The translations under genes were made by a program, and so were the position numbers. Of a stretch of 13,787 nucleotides of DNA, positions 13,312 through 13,787 are shown piece by piece (the first letter of the stretch is position 1; every line of letters begins with the position of its first letter). Location: NCBI GenBank assembly GCA_016928455.1, contig JAFGKP010000042.1:1-13787 (forward strand), read 5' to 3'. Below the pieces are notes generated by a model that was not told the origin of the DNA, did not search any database, and saw only the letters and a list, made by a program, of their open reading frames with translations. The DNA is from Methanomicrobia archaeon (GTDB lineage: Archaea; Halobacteriota; Syntropharchaeia; Alkanophagales; Methanospirareceae).

Positions 13312-13787
13312 ATGCGTGATTCATTATCGCTTGTGTTTCGGAACGTGAAGCAGCGCAAGGCGCGTTCTGCACTCACCATACTCGGCATCACCGTGGGTAT
13401 CGGTGCAGTCATCGCCCTGATCTCTATCGGCATGGGCATGCAGGCGGCCATCACGGAACAGCTCATTGAGATGGCTGATGTGATCATGGTGACGCCCGGC
13501 GCCCAGGAATTCGGCAGCTTCGGCAGCTTCGGTAGCTTTACCGACCGCGATCTGTCTTCCGTGAGACGGATCGATGGCGTCAAGGATGTCGTCGGGATGC
13601 GAGGCGAGATAGAAGACGTTGCATACCGGGATGAAACCTTCCGGCTGACAGTCACCGGCATCGATCCGGCCGATATCGTGGCCGTCTTCGGCGAGACGAT
13701 TCAGCGTGAAGAGGAGGATGGGATGGCCGCAGGACGTGACCTGCGCGAGAACGATAAACAAGCCTGTGAAATCGGATACAGCATTGC
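13312..13787 (+). CDS. FtsX/MacB-type ABC permease 2 (cut by the window end)
   Basis: The frame starts ATG CGT GAT, three bases after permease 1, and runs open to the window edge (158 full codons), so the C-terminus is missing. The N-terminus MRDSLSLVFRNVKQRKARSA and the helix LTILGITVGIGAVIALISIGMG match the MacB-type first helix. The following domain shows FTDRDLSSVRRIDGVKDV and LRENDKQACEIG, both with close counterparts in permease 1 (FTDRDLKDLQRIAGIKDI and LRENDYKACVIG). The two are therefore paralogues that may form a heterodimer. A triple Gly-Ser-Phe repeat (residues 67-76) is present here only. Confidence 0.9.
   Translation, partial: MRDSLSLVFRNVKQRKARSALTILGITVGIGAVIALISIGMGMQAAITEQLIEMADVIMVTPGAQEFGSFGSFGSFTDRDLSSVRRIDGVKDVVGMRGEIEDVAYRDETFRLTVTGIDPADIVAVFGETIQREEEDGMAAGRDLRENDKQACEIGYSI
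13510..13539 (+). repeat. Three tandem 9-bp units coding Phe-Gly-Ser
   Basis: The unit TTCGGCAGC occurs twice exactly, then as TTCGGTAGC followed by TTT. It extends the loop ahead of FTDRD in permease 2 by two extra Phe-Gly-Ser copies. Permease 1 has a single QGSF at the same place. Replication slippage is the likely origin. Confidence 0.85.

Overview
The window looks archaeal, most like a Methanosarcinales-related anaerobe such as the ANME-1/Methanophagales group. Nothing here fixes the taxon, so this is inference. Supporting signs are BRE/TATA-type promoters about 25 bp ahead of predicted transcript starts, a PGF-CTERM and a PEF-CTERM archaeal surface-sorting tail, a COG1361-type S-layer-like protein beside MacB/LolD-type ABC genes, and a dockerin next to a cohesin-like protein.

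Layout. (1) 1-2000, leftward: a phage-type terminase large subunit with a ribbon-helix-helix-like N-terminus, preceded by a possible 65-aa ORF and followed by a hairpin. No capsid, portal or integrase gene is visible, so this is a viral remnant or the edge of a provirus. (2) 2000-2500: gene-free, with a (GAA)11-G9 microsatellite. (3) 2497-3916, rightward: an AbiEi/AbiEii type IV toxin-antitoxin pair. (4) 3917-4374: gene-free, with a long G-rich (GGGGT-like) tract between the arms of a 12-bp inverted repeat. (5) 4375-5070, rightward: a stand-alone ferredoxin-NADP reductase-like flavoprotein. (6) 5340-6264, leftward: a PGF-CTERM surface protein and a 4-oxalocrotonate-tautomerase-family protein. 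(7) 6836-9416, rightward: a secreted C39-like cysteine peptidase ending in a dockerin, then a secreted cohesin-like, PEF-CTERM-anchored protein. (8) 9533 to the right edge, rightward: a GbsR/MarR-type regulator, an exported COG1361-like protein, an ABC ATPase and two FtsX/MacB-type permeases, the second cut by the window end.

How the genes may work together. The most interesting unit is (7). The peptidase carries a dockerin and its neighbour carries a cohesin-like domain plus a cell-surface anchor. This suggests a small cellulosome-like arrangement in which a protease is docked on the archaeal envelope. The second gene has its own TATA box, inside an approximately 80-bp tandem duplication covering promoter, leader and the start of the signal peptide. 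Unit (8) looks like a regulated envelope ABC system with an operator-like dyad at its predicted transcription start. A short hairpin-forming repeat occurs after the terminase gene and after the reductase gene, and a third copy appears split by the G-rich tract.
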